Source: Cryphonectria parasitica EP155
Taxonomy: Eukaryota > Ascomycota > Sordariomycetes > Diaporthales > Cryphonectriaceae
Assembly (NCBI RefSeq): GCF_011745365.1
Contig: NW_024468912.1
Location: 1,426,001 to 1,490,000 of the forward strand
Length of the DNA stretch: 64,000 nt
Direction: 5' to 3'
Within the stretch, counting starts at the first letter, position 1. Each line of letters starts with the position of its first letter. Below, piece by piece: positions 48,028 through 60,179 of this stretch. The notes under the pieces were generated by a model that had not been told where the DNA came from, made no database searches, and worked only from the letters and a program-made list of their open reading frames with translations. Both the position numbers and the translations under genes were made by a program.

Positions 48028-49832
48028 GGCGGTTGACGGCGGCCTACATGCGAACGGCACCAGTCAAGTGGCGCAAGTCACCCTGACCTGACCAGACCTG
48101 ACCTGCGATCCGCCTCTGCTGTCGCTCTCCTTCCTCTGTCGTCTGCGCCTGCTCGAGTTGTCTTGCTCTCCTTGCGCAGCAGGATTGAAGGGATCGTTGT
48201 GGGTGGTGGCCTGTCGATCAATTGGCAAACGCAAGTTGAGCCGTTAAACCTGGTCGAGCCAAGGCGTCCAGGGCTGCTTACACGGAAACCAATGGTCAAT
48301 AAGGTCAGGTCGCCACTGCAGGTAGAGTGGTTGTGTGTGGTTTGACAAGAGGTGACCTCGAATAAGGGCTGTCTGTGGTCTTGTGGGTGAAAGGTTCATA
48401 GCTCAAGTCGAAGTCTAAAGTGCACAGCGGCAGCAGGCAGAATGGGTGCAAATGGCCGTTTCGATCCCGAGTCCGCCCCAAGTCCCAAGGGCGTAAGGTG
48501 CGGGTGGTGGAGAGCGGTGCTGGTTCTAGCTAGCCCAGATTAGATAAGGCAGCCTTGGACACTGCAGGTGGGATCTCACAGATGGGTCGATTGCGTGTGG
48601 GAGATGGGCTGATAGTGTTGGCCTGAACACAGCATGTCCTTGGTCAGCTGGGGAGACTCCAGGGCTCTTAGCAGGAGGTACCTCCCCTTAAGGCACCCTC
48701 CCACCTGATTTGTTTGTCACTCGTGCTGCAACCCCTTCCGCACTAAAATATTTGCGCTTGCCCACCACCACATAGTCTATGGTGCTACGACCACGCCTGC
48801 CACATTCCACCTGGAGAGGGAGAAAAGGAAGGGGGAGGGAAATATGCACACACTTTAATCCCCATCTGACTCGTGTCTCTGCTTCCCTACTTTCTAAAGT
48901 ACTGACTTACCTAATGTAACAAATGCATTGTGGAGTTCTGTCTCTTGTGCCTGAGATTAATTTTATTCATTAATGCACGCTTTCTTCCCCCCCCATATGA
49001 CACGTCACTGCAACCACCTGCATCTCTAGATCTTCAGAGCTCCTGCGCATTATGGTAATAGTTCTGTGTACCAATTGTACGGGCAGTACCGATGGCAAAA
49101 AAGCCAGGGGCAAAAAAGAAAAAAATAAGTCACCAGGGCGAGGGGCGCAGGAGGAAAGATTTACCGGAAATGTCTCGAACTGACTATTCTTCTTTAGGAA
49201 ACAACACCCAAACGGTAACGTCATCTGGAATGCACTGCGTTTCTTCAACCTCGGGCTCTGACAACCCATCATCAATTATATCAACCCGATCAGACGAAAA
49301 ATACCTAGTGACTCATCTCGTAAGCTCAACTCTTCACAATACACTGAATTTTGTATCTGGTCCATATGAAGCACTGTTCCAGCTGCGTCTATCTGTTCAT
49401 GATCCAGAAGCGGCCTTTCCATTACCGCGGTCTCCTATCGCTGCAGTATCATCATGTGTCCTGGACTGTAGGTCAGTCTACTCTTAGCCTAGCCCACCCC
49501 CACACCCCGGAGGAAGGCTATAACCCTGTTCACAGCCTCGTCCCAATGGCTGCAGGTAAGCGCTGATTATCAGTCGTTTTTTAAAAGACATGTGCAGGTC
49601 AGTACATAAAATGAAACGATAATCATAATCAAAATGTGGTGAATTGAAAACCCATTTCTCAAGAAAATAAACTACCTGCACTTCAGATACTGCTGATGAA
49701 TGGAAATAATCAAACAATTCTGTCGTTGTGAAGCTGTTGTACAGAAGTATATAAACTCGTGCATGAAGCACCGCTCAAAAGATCGAAATGAAAACGCTTC
49801 AGGGGTTGGCTCGACGCCAAGACACACATGCC
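48028..49832. other. Intergenic region upstream of the demethylase
   Basis: 1.8 kb between the demethylase start and the laccase stop, presumably the demethylase promoter and leader. No exon supported. Confidence 0.5.
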
Positions 49833-52444
49833 TCAAATCCCCGAATCATCTTGATCGACGGGATGAGCACTGTTATACTGCCGCCAGTTCTGACACACTC
49901 GCTCCGTCTCTGCAAGAGCCTCAGGTCCGCCGAGGCTCCGGACGATATCGTGCTGGCGCTCCAGAATCTGCAAGCCGAGACCTGATTTATGGGAAGAACA
50001 ACGAAATATGTCAGTAATATGTCACTCTCATAGAATACTTCACAAAAAAACATGCACCAAAAACGCAATGTCGCGAGAGAAACATGTAACTCACCAGCCG
50101 AAGCGTGCCAAGCGATGTGACAGTGCAGCAACCAAGCTCCAGGGTTGTCCGGCTTGAAGGCGATGGCGATATAGCCGCCAGCAGGCAGGAGAACAACATC
50201 GCGCCTCGGAGGGTTCACGAAGTTGAACGTCTCGTAACTTGAGACGGGATCGAAGGTGGTGGTGTTCTGGGCGAGCACGACGACGTCCATGCCGTGCCAG
50301 TGTAGAGGGTGGGTTACTTGAGATGAGAGCGGTCAGCTATTGAACGGAGAATAAGATGAACAAAAAAGATTGTGACTATTCCTGAAGAGATCGCACTTAC
50401 CAGCCAGGGCTGTGGTACCGTCCGGCAGGGGAAGACTCGTATTTGCCGATGCCTCGAGGATCATGAAGACATAACCGGCATCAAAGTTCTCTGCATGAAT
50501 CAAGCTGTGTTAGTGACCGCCCACCTTCCCAGAATTGATATAATCAACTGCATTCTTTTCCCCTCGGGGACGGTTATTCACGCACCATCAACAATGTGAA
50601 AGTTCGAGTCCTGGTCATAACTCTTGTTGTCAAAGTTCAAGATGGTCGGGTTCCCAAAGTCCAGCCACAGAAAGTCGGGCGTCAGCTCCCAGTGGGCATA
50701 TCCGCCGGTGGCCGCAGAGCTGTTGACCGTCTGGTGCACAGCCGCGAACCTGTTGTCGGTGATCTCGTTGGCCGGGTGGTGATCGATGACCCACGGCACC
50801 ACGGGCTTCAGGCTGCTGTACGGCTCGTCCAGGCAGAGGGTGCTGTACGGCCACGGCTGGCTGGTAGGCTCGGCCGTGCTAGACGCGTCGTAGCGGATGA
50901 TGCCCGTCGTCACGTTGAAGGGCTCACACGTTGCGCTGAAGCGCCCGCCGCAGGGCAGGGTCGGTGTGAAGGTGTTGCAGCCTGTGGCCGGGTGGGTGCG
51001 CATCCAATAATCGCCGGGCTCCTGATCAGCCTCGACCACGATCATGTAGCGTTGGCCTGAACGAATTCAAATCATGTCAGCAAATGTGTGCTGGCAAACT
51101 CGCAGTGAAAGAGCCAGCGATGGATTGCCTACCGATCCCGATACTCAGACTCGTTGTGGTATAAGGTTCAATAGGAACCAGATCCGTTTCTATGACTGTG
51201 AAGTTGTGGCCGTCAATGGAGAAGATGTAATGCGTTCCTGAAGATCCGTTGATCAATCTCAAGACGTGCTTCTTCCCTTTAGTGAAGGTGGTATTGAAAT
51301 ACGCTCCAGTGCCGGTCGCTGGATCATGGCCCGTCCCGTTGACCACGATGCTATCAGCATAGGCAATGCTCCCTGGAGTGATCTCCGCCTGGTAACGCAC
51401 AAACGCAGAGTCGTGGACATAATCTTGGATCAAGATAGGACCGAGATCAATATCCCAGTTCGTGCTTGACGGACCATGGATGACCAGTGGACCAGCCAGG
51501 CCGTCAGGATACTGTTGGGCGTGTGAGCAAAAATGATTCCATTTCTTTTGAAATGGAATGTTAAGCTTACCTGAAGTGAGTAGTGCGAGTGATACCAAGT
51601 GTGGCCGTACTGCAAAGCCCTGAACTTGTAAGTAAAAGAGTCCTCATAGGCAATAGGGCATTGCGTGACGCCGTTGACACCATCCATCTGCATAGTGTTC
51701 AGCTGGCGAATGCCGTGCCAGTGAATAGCCGTCCCATTTGCTGTATAATTATTTTTCACGTGGATCACAAGCTCATCGCCCCAGCATGCCTCAATGAGCG
51801 GTCCGGGATACTGCTTGTTGAAGACTTTTCCGCTTGTCTTGGGGAAGCCATCGGCCGTGAGCTGCGACAAACACTAGGTTAGAGCAGATTCTTTTTTATT
51901 GCAAAAGAGGGTGCTTTGATATAGGTCTTGTTAATCTTACCAGGAAGTCTCCGTCTACTTCAAGCCAGTACTACCAAGCTGTCAGTCTCCATGCCAATTA
52001 AGGATTCTAACAGGCTGCCATGCAGGAAGGGAACTTACTTCTCGAGTAATACCACGAGGCGTAGCCTCTTCATTCTCATCTATACAGAAGGTAAGCATCG
52101 TCCTGCCCAACATATTGGGCCACTACATGTGACTAACAATCCGTGTGAATATCAATCTGAGAATAGGCCCCGAACTCGTCCGCAGACTCGGTATCTTGCA
52201 GCCAGCAGTCTCTAGATGTCGGCGTGTTGCAGGACGTCCACCTAGCTGGATAGACACACTGGAATCCCGGCGAGGCGTGCTCCGGCTCGATGGTGATAGT
52301 GTCAGGAGACGCCGACAAAGGGCTCTGCACGGCGTCATGCGAGCTTCCAAAGAGAGGCTTCTGAGAATAGTCGTCATAGGGAGTAAAGGGGGTCAGTGCA
52401 GCGAGCTGCAAAAGCGCATCAATACATGACTGAAAAAAGCCCAT
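49833..52444 (-). CDS. Laccase-like multicopper oxidase
   Basis: Oxidises phenols or related substrates with reduction of O2 to water. Nine exons: 52444-52138, 52079-52039, 51970-51941, 51861-51571, 51511-51133, 51056-50586, 50490-50401, 50316-50095 and 49981-49833 (659 aa). Every junction is GT-AG and in frame; two are micro-exons of 41 and 30 nt. The four copper motifs are complete: [28 protein letters not shown] and [13 protein letters not shown], with the Cys for type 1 copper in the last. HPLHWHGM departs from the usual HPxHLHGH, though all three His ligands remain. The N-terminal 100 residues before the first cupredoxin domain form an unusual Ser/Pro-rich prodomain with five cysteines. 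The start at 52444 gives only a weak signal peptide. Confidence 0.9.
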
Positions 52445-52602
52445 GTTGACGGGTAGCACAAGAGCGAAGTGCACAGCTCGTCAGAAATGATCACTGGGTA
52501 GCATCAAGTTGACGAGGGAAAAGAAAAGAAAACAAGAAAAGAAAAGACAAGAGAAGATGCAGACGAGGGCCTGACCCGTTCCCCTTCTATCCTCTCACTC
52601 AA

Positions 52603-52605
<3 letters not shown>

Positions 52606-52638
<33 letters not shown>

Positions 52639-52659
52639 ACACACACACACACACACACT
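52606..52659. repeat. Compound (TC)n(CA)n microsatellite
   Basis: A TC run of about 15 units followed directly by about ten CA units in the laccase 5' flank. Confidence 0.9.
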
Positions 52660-52671
52660 CAATTGCAATTT

Positions 52672-52860
52672 TCAGCTCTCTTTCCAATCATCCATGGACA
52701 TCCTCTCAATGGTCACCGCCACGAGGTGCTCTGTACAGGCATCCATCTGCGGCTTGGACTCCGTCATCGCCAAGTGTTGGATGTAAGGACTATCGGATCT
52801 TACCTCAGAGCTTATACTCACTAGAACTAGAGAGAGGACAAGAGAGAAGCGGAATTTCAT
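52672..52860 (-). CDS. Possible short secreted peptide (62 aa)
   Basis: ATG 52860 opens a 62-residue frame starting MKFRFSLVLSLVLVSISSEV, a good signal-peptide shape, then an acidic and polar tail with one cysteine. It lies upstream of the laccase on the same strand. An internal GTAAGA could make this only a first exon. No homology is recognised; it may be spurious. Confidence 0.2.
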   Translation of the reverse strand: MKFRFSLVLSLVLVSISSEVRSDSPYIQHLAMTESKPQMDACTEHLVAVTIERMSMDDWKES

Positions 52861-54068
52861 ACGAGACACTACATTGGCCAGAGTACTATTTCGCCCCCAG
52901 AGTCCTGTACCCCCCCACCCCCTTCCCTCTTCCTTCTCCTCCTACGCCCGTTGTTCCCTCGTCGACGAAGTCCGGCTGGATGTCGAGTCCAGTAAAAGTG
53001 CAAAAAAAAAAACAAAACCAGGTATAAGTCCGGGTTAAAATCAAGCAGCCAATGGCTGGAGTTCTCGTGAGGCTGAGGCTAGTGGCGAACGTGTTGGCGG
53101 GGGTCTCGGGTGTTGTAAAAGAGCAAGTGGGCAAAGACTTTTGAAGCCTCTAACCTCACCGGCCCTCACGGCTCTGGACGCCACGGTTCTCCCGTGAGAT
53201 TCTCGGGAACTTCGGAACGAGCGGACATTCCACCTGGTAATGATCTGACCAACGACGCACAGCCACCCCACACGTAGACTGCAACAGCATAGGAAAGCGA
53301 AACCCTCCTTACGCCCTCACCGCGTGCGAATTAAATGGTCAGCAGCAGCACACAGCCAATGCGGCTGAAACCCGACACCCTGGTACACCTTGGTGTGGCG
53401 CCCAGGTAGGGATGGTATGGCAAAGTCTGAAGTGCTCGATTCGTTCGCACTCATTGTGTCACGTTGACTCTCACCCTTGAATCTCAGCCCTAAGGCTGTT
53501 TAGCCACCTCTCTTCCTTGCACGTGAAGCTAAGACATGCAGGTGGCTTGCATGCACTATGCTGAGACCCAATCGAATGCTCGACGTAAGTCCTGGCTGTC
53601 AAAGTGTGTGTGTGTTTTGGGGGGGGGGGGGGGAGGGTCGGATTGAGACCGTACTTTAACATCGGATGAACCAAAGCATATGGGCATATCTTGGATCGCG
53701 CTGTTGATCAGATGTGCCATAAGTCAACGAACAGCATCCAATGAGGCTTGTGATACACACTAATCAGCTGATTTTGCTCAGAAAGATAGTGCTGACACCC
53801 TCAATTGATTGCACACAGTAAGCACAGGAGTTCTTGAATTGATTACTTGAGCCTGTGGCAAGCCTTTCTTTGTGAGGGCTCTCAGACCCGACTCACAATC
53901 GCTCGGAGAAGCAGCATAAGCTAACCGAGGAAACGAGGAATTAAGCATTAACAAACCGAGGGTGATCCCAGAATCGCGGTGAAGTGCTTCCCTATCTGTG
54001 TGATCGCCAGTGAAAAGACTTTATCATCAGTCAGACCGTGCATAATCTTTCCATATTACTAAGAAACG

Positions 54069-57000
54069 TCAACGTCTTGTCTTGTCAAGTCCGAAATCTT
54101 CCAGACGAGCAGTAGATATGCTGCAGCCACCCAGAGGCTCCTCATTTCGTATCCCCAGTCCTGATAGTGAGCATAATTTTGTGCTACTGTGTGTTCGCGC
54201 CGCGCCAATAGTATAGACGTTGCTCATTATGACCTTGCATAAAGCCTCGACACCGAGAAATGCTGATTGTAGACATGTGACGTCGGTTGCTATGACTGTG
54301 CGCGTGAGCCAGACATAAGCCTCATGTCCAGGTTCATGCAAGGACGACCGCCTCTGGATCTGATAGACTTCTCGTATTGCTTCGACCATTCCATGTTCTT
54401 GAGCGGGGAACGGACTTTCCTAGGTTGCATGGTCTGACTGGATTGTTCAGGCTCATGCGCCTCATCCCAGATGTACTACTTACCGCGAGATTTGGCGGAA
54501 GCCCCGTGAGCGGTAGATGCAAGGCGGTGTCAGGCGGAGTGGAATGAGAAAGGCCATTTGGGCAAGAAGAGATGTGGGTGAGAGGTGTTGCATATCTCCG
54601 TCCAGATGAGTCACTGGAATTCTTGGCAAGAGTCAGGTCCAGATGACCAACCTTCGATGCCGGGGTCACAGGCAAATGCATGAGCGTGCAGCTCGTCTGC
54701 CCTTCTCCAAAGCCACCCATGTCAGTCAACCTCAATGGTCCGAAATCAAGGCTCCCGTCCCGTGCGAAGACCCCGGTCATCCCCTCAGCCAGGCTAGGCT
54801 TGGTGAGATGGTCAGCTTGGGTCGAGGTCATTGGCTTTCTCGAAGCAGTAAGCCCCTTCATCTCATTGATCTCTCTCTCAAGCGCGCGAAGGTCGTTGTA
54901 CCCACCAGTGGTGGGAAGGAGCTCAAGCTCAGGATATTCTAGATCGCCAGACGCCTGGATGCTGCTTCGCCTCTCCCCTCGCATGGATCTGTCCCTGGAT
55001 GAGGTAGTTGAACGTCCCGGCGTAAAACGACTGAGCTGAGATCTGAACGGCTGAGTGAACTTGTCTGAGAAGGACCGAACAGCACTTTTCTGTTTCGGTG
55101 TGATGTCCTCCTTGTCCGTAGTCCAGGTGACTTGTCCAGTAGCTGATATGCTCGCAATAGCGAAATCCTTTGGCTTGACATCATCTGCCTCATTAGCAAC
55201 AGCATTACGCTCGTCGCGGTTATGCGAGGGAAATCTGGCCCAGGAGGCTGGCGGCAACTGGGATGTTGTGCTGATGGCCTGTGGCGGAGATGGCAGAGGA
55301 CGACGAGAAATAGCTTTGGATGCTCGCTTTTGGTTGTCAAGCAGTGAAGCCAGATCTCTCGGAGACGTGTATGCTCCCAGTGGTGTTTGTCGTACCACTT
55401 CCGTGTCCTCTTGCGTCGATGTTTTACTGCAAATCAGAGATTGAACATGCATTTTGGGCCCACTGCGTCTCCCTTCCACCGATGGTCGAGGGCCTTGAAG
55501 TAGATCACCATCGTGACCTAGCCCTCGTAGCTCGGTGGCGGGTGCGTGTGACGACGTGCTGCGCCTTTGGGATCTCGGCAGTGACTCAGCTCTGAGCGCC
55601 CGTCTCCACAGCTCGGCTGTCTCATCGCCATCCTTGGACGAAGAGAAACCACGAGGCCGAGAGATGTCACCATCCTTAGCCGTAGATCTTGCTTCTGAGG
55701 TGCTGGATCTCGTCTCGTTGGCCCGATTATCGTTCAATGGGACCTTGAGATGGCCGTGGTCGGAACGACCTATGGTGTCCTTCTGCCGGATGTCGGAGCC
55801 GCTGCCATCGAAGTGGTGTGAAATCGTTGGTATACCGTAAGCAGAACTCGGGAATAGGTGAAACAATGGAAATTCCAGCTTCGCAAGATGGGTCTCCTTA
55901 TCTCTGCTCCACACAGGCAGCGGTGGTGCAGGAGCTTCAAAAAGGTGCGAACCGCCGCATGGCCGTTCCTCAGGGCTCCTCGCGAGCTCTTGACGGCAGA
56001 GAAGCTCTCGGCGGGGACTAGAAGTATTCAATCCAGACTCCACCTCCATTTCTCGAGAACTTGAGTTGGCAGGACCCAGAATCGAGTTGTCAAGGCACGA
56101 GTTTGGTGCTGGGCATGGCCGAACACCGACTGCACCTTTGTTGGGGAGAAAAGGCCCTAAAGTTCCAGAGAGAGAAAAACCGTCAAATACCTCTCATTAA
56201 CAGGAAGAAAAATACAACGAATCACCGGAGAGCACCTACATCTGAAGGAGGGGAGTTTCAAACTACCAACACCTTTCTTGACGACATTCGAAACGATAGG
56301 AGCATCGTCTAGCTTTGCTGGTCGAGAAGCACCACCAAGGTTTCCTGCAAGGGAGTGGACGATAGGCTGCGTGTCGCTCGGTGGGGTCGTCCGGGTAAGT
56401 TTGTCGCTGCCATCACGCACAGCCATTTGCCAGGCGCTGGGACGTACATTATATCCGTCTCCAGCTAGGACGTGAGGGCAGCGTGCAGCTCCCTCCGGTA
56501 CTTGCAGTTGATGATCCTCACGTACGTGGTCAATGTGTTCTGAGAGTCTAGACACCGTAGTTTCATGACGATATGGGTCATCTGGGTCATGGCTGTCATT
56601 ATCTGCAATGACGACGGCTCCGGAATCCCTCCTCTGAGGGCGGCGAAACTGTTGGCTCTGTGTTCGGAGCCATAATCCAACAGGCGACTCCTCTCGGACT
56701 AGAGACTGGGAGGGCGGAATGCGCATGCGATAGCTGGAAGTCAGAGACACCTGGCTTGCATTGAGCTTGCTCATAAGTCTTGGGCCCTGCACCACAAGTG
56801 ATGATGAGTTGCTCCTGGGGCGCCTAACGGATGCCTGCCCTTGGTTGTCGGTGACGGAAAGGCCGTCGGAGCAGAAGCTCCCAGCTACTGGGCCGGATGG
56901 CGATAAGGTTTTGTCGGGCGTGAGCAGTTCAGCCAGCTTGGCCGCACTGAGGGACAGCCTCCAAGAGGCAAAGGACGAGGTATCTCGGAAGCTGGGAACC

Positions 57001-57767
57001 CGGCCTGGGCCAGGTTCTGGAGAAGCTGGACTGTCCGGCCCGGAGCTGCAGTGTTTGGAGTGTTTGTGGCAGTCGGCCTGCGTGAAGGTAGACTCAGTGC
57101 CCGCCGGATCTTGCGAACAAAGAGAGCAGCCATTTGGTTGGCGGGTCTCCTTGTCTAATGACAGAACTTTAGATCGCGAGGATATGAGGGGTTCTCTGTT
57201 CGAGTCCTCCTGTACCATGAACTCGATGGTATCCCTGGGCCCGTTGACGCTAATGGTTGCAGATGCCGAGACGAGACCGGAAGAAGACGTAGATGGTTCA
57301 CTGACAGCGTCATCGGTCTCGTCCTGGAGCTCCTCCTGGATCCGCTTGCGCATGAGCCGCTTCACCTTGGCGCGATGTGCTATCTGCTCTATGGTTTCGA
57401 CGCGGCGTGACAGGGAGTCCTGGGAGAGATGGCGGCAGAGACGAGCCTTGACCACCTGTACCGTGCTGGTGCCCCTGCTTCTGATGCCCTGCGCCAGGCC
57501 ATCATCGCCATCGTCGTCTTCCGAGTCCTCCATAACGAGCTCGCCCGACTGGACGAGGGCATCTGCTGCAGCTCCAGGAAGGGGATCGGTCAAAGAGGAT
57601 TCGGCTGCTGTGGATTGGGGTGAGAGAGCCAGGGCATTGGTATCAGGAGGGTCCAGGCAGGCTGTAGAAGAATGAGTGGATGAGCCATCTGGATCTTGGC
57701 TAGGCATCTTCTCGCCATCGAGTCTCTTCTTTTGGTGCCGCAGACCGCAGCAACATAGTCTAGCCAT
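54069..57767 (-). CDS. Large Ser-rich hypothetical protein (1183 aa)
   Basis: I join three exons: 57767-56240, 56156-54484 and 54419-54069. Donors are GTAGGT and GTAAGT, acceptors CTTTAG and ACCTAG, with introns of 83 and 64 nt; the frame is open throughout. The first residues are MARLCCCGLRHQKKR: a Cys triplet and basic patch that could be lipidated and membrane-bound (inference). A helical basic segment follows near 110-150 (RRVETIEQIAHRAKVKRLMRKRIQEELQ). Most of the rest is Ser/Pro/Arg-rich and disordered, with conserved-looking islands (SFASWRLSLSAAKLAELL; DFAIASISATGQVTWTTDK). The last exon begins ESPFPAQEHGMVEAIREVYQIQRR. No catalytic domain is recognised. The final exon and end are less certain than the first two. 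Confidence 0.7.
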
Positions 57768-58413
57768 GATTGCTGAAATCAAAGCGAGACGGGTGTATGT
57801 CTGACAGACTAGAGCTGATGTGCTGAAGGCATCGACACCAGCGCAATCGAGGTAGCGATGGGGAGGAGGAGGAGGAGGAGGAGGAGGATGATGCGGAGGC
57901 AAGGGGGATGGAGGTTACGAGAGAGCGAGAGCGTGCGCGCGAGGAACAGAGAGACTTGGTGATGGACGAAGTGTGAGAGATGATCATCATTCGAGTGCAG
58001 AAACAAGCCAGGCCGCACATCTGGCCTGGGAAGATTTGTTGTGCGCATCTTGAAGGAAGGCACGAAGTAAACAAACCACAACTTGACATGACGTGCTGAA
58101 TGAAGGCAGGCAGCTTCTTGTTGAAAGCCCCTCCTCTTCCACGGAAGGGACGACCAGGCCACGGTCGTGCCTACCTTGAGTGTAGTATCATCTCACCACT
58201 GCTTCCCTCAAATGGGGAACGTGGCAAGAGTCCTCTCGCCCAACATCGACTTGACATGACTGACCACGCCTGTATGCACAGTACTTACTATCTCCATGTG
58301 CTACAAGACCACACTCTCCGTCTCCCTTCCCTCCACCCAAATGAGAGATAGCTCCTCAAACGTCGAGGTGTCCTTGCACTTGCTGGACATACCACAGTGC
58401 AACCACTGCATCC

Positions 58414-58451
<38 letters not shown>

Positions 58452-60179
58452 GGAACAACCTCGAGCCTGGGGTCACACTTGAGACCTATGAAGACCTTCC
58501 TGCAGGCGCACTTCATTCGTCTGGCATTGATTTCCGATGCACACCAAGCCTCTTTGATACACCGTGCTTCACAGGCCAACATCGACGACATTGGGCCATG
58601 TCGCAGTGCGATGACCTCATGATCCAATGGTCGCATCGATCGTCAGGCTGTTCTGGATATTCTCGTCTCGCGTACCCAACAGCGTCATAAATTGGCCGAC
58701 GCCAGGCTGGGTGGACCATTTCGGCATATCTCAACATGAGAGGGCCCACACAACCCCCGGTGTCGCGACGATGACAAATGCACATGGCCAACGACTAAGG
58801 TTACGGTTACGGCTACTGCCGCAGGACCACCGCAGGACCACCGCAATACGACCAAGCATGAGTCGTTGTCCTCGCGTCCTACTTCAGGTCGTCCGTCTGA
58901 TGAGCTTGGCGTCCGACTACAGCTTGAGACGACGGGCGTCTTTCTCATTAATGACCGTTATTTGAGGGCACAGCCAGGCTGCTGTCATCCAATCCTGAGC
59001 TAGAATCACGACGACGTCGATAGCGGTCCCCTTATCGCTGATCGTTCGGTAGTAATGAGCACGGGCGCATTGATCGACCTACAAACTAAACACTTGCTGC
59101 TACTCTGGTACCAAAGTATTTCTGTGACGAGCACAAAGGTGGCCGCGTCATGGCCGCATGGCGGCTGAACGCATTTCAGGAATGCAACACCGCCATCTAA
59201 GCCGCAAGGAGTCCTGGGAGATTCTTTTTCATCTCTTCTTGTTCTCAAAAAAGAGCGCCCTGGGGCCAAATACAGCCAATCAAGGCTCAGGCACGCATTG
59301 ACTGTGCTCGGCGACCGAGAATGTAGCCGAGCCTTGGCAACCGGCCTCTTGGCGCTGAGCAAGGAAATGAGGGCAGGCAGGCTGACTCCGTACCTGTTTT
59401 GTGTATACGAAGCATGATCATGGTAGATGAATCATTCTGCCCTCCAGATCCAAAGGCTATTCAACGCAAGAGGCAACTGGAAGTGACCCGTATGTGTGAG
59501 AGAATGTGTATGTATGTGTGTATTGGAGGAAGGGAAAAAAGAGGATAAAGAGAAGGATTCCTCAGCGCCTCAAGTACGGACTTGCAGGCATGCTCGGGAT
59601 CGTCGGGCGGGGAGGGGCAGGTACGTAAGGTTGATACAAGAAATATGCAGCTCGCAGGGCCGAGTCGCTCCGAGCAGGGTTGTCAGGGGGGCCACCGTCT
59701 CACTCGCCCTCGCTGGTCCTACGACGATTTAGGATAGGAGGCGAGCGTGCCCGCGACTCATCGTTGTGCGACCGAGCACACACCCCTTCAGGCTCTGCTG
59801 AAAGGAATTTCCTGAGTTCCCCTCTCTGCTCTCTTGAGATCAATGCCCAACAGAACAACAGCTCTGGGATCCCCAAAAAACAGCTGATTCTCTCATCAGA
59901 CCACCTCGCCATCCTTCCTACATCTCGGACGGCACAGAGCTGACCACACAGGTGAGCCCGGGCCCAAGCCAGCCAGTGTGGCGGATCCGCAGTCGTGGCT
60001 TGACACACTGTCTCACAGCGGCAATCTCGTGCCGAGCAGCACCGTGCGACTCATTTGCTTCTGGTGGCTCTGGTTCTCTACACCTTCCTCGTACTTACGA
60101 TCTCGGTTCCGGCGTGACGCCCTCTCGGTTGGCCGACTCGACCGACCATCTCCAGCTTGTACAACCGACCGCCGACCAC
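57768..60179. other. Long divergent intergenic region
   Basis: 2.4 kb between divergent starts of the Ser-rich protein and the Zn2Cys6 regulator. It contains a GGA run near 57866-57890 and a CTG run at 58415-58451. Probably long leaders and promoters. No exon supported. Confidence 0.5.
58415..58451. repeat. (CTG)12 microsatellite
   Basis: Twelve uninterrupted CTG units in the divergent spacer. Confidence 0.95.

Larger units (their letters stand above)
52445..54068. other. Intergenic region
   Basis: 1.6 kb with a compound TC/CA microsatellite, a poly-G run near 53619-53633 and a possible short secreted peptide (listed separately). Nothing else supported. Confidence 0.5.
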
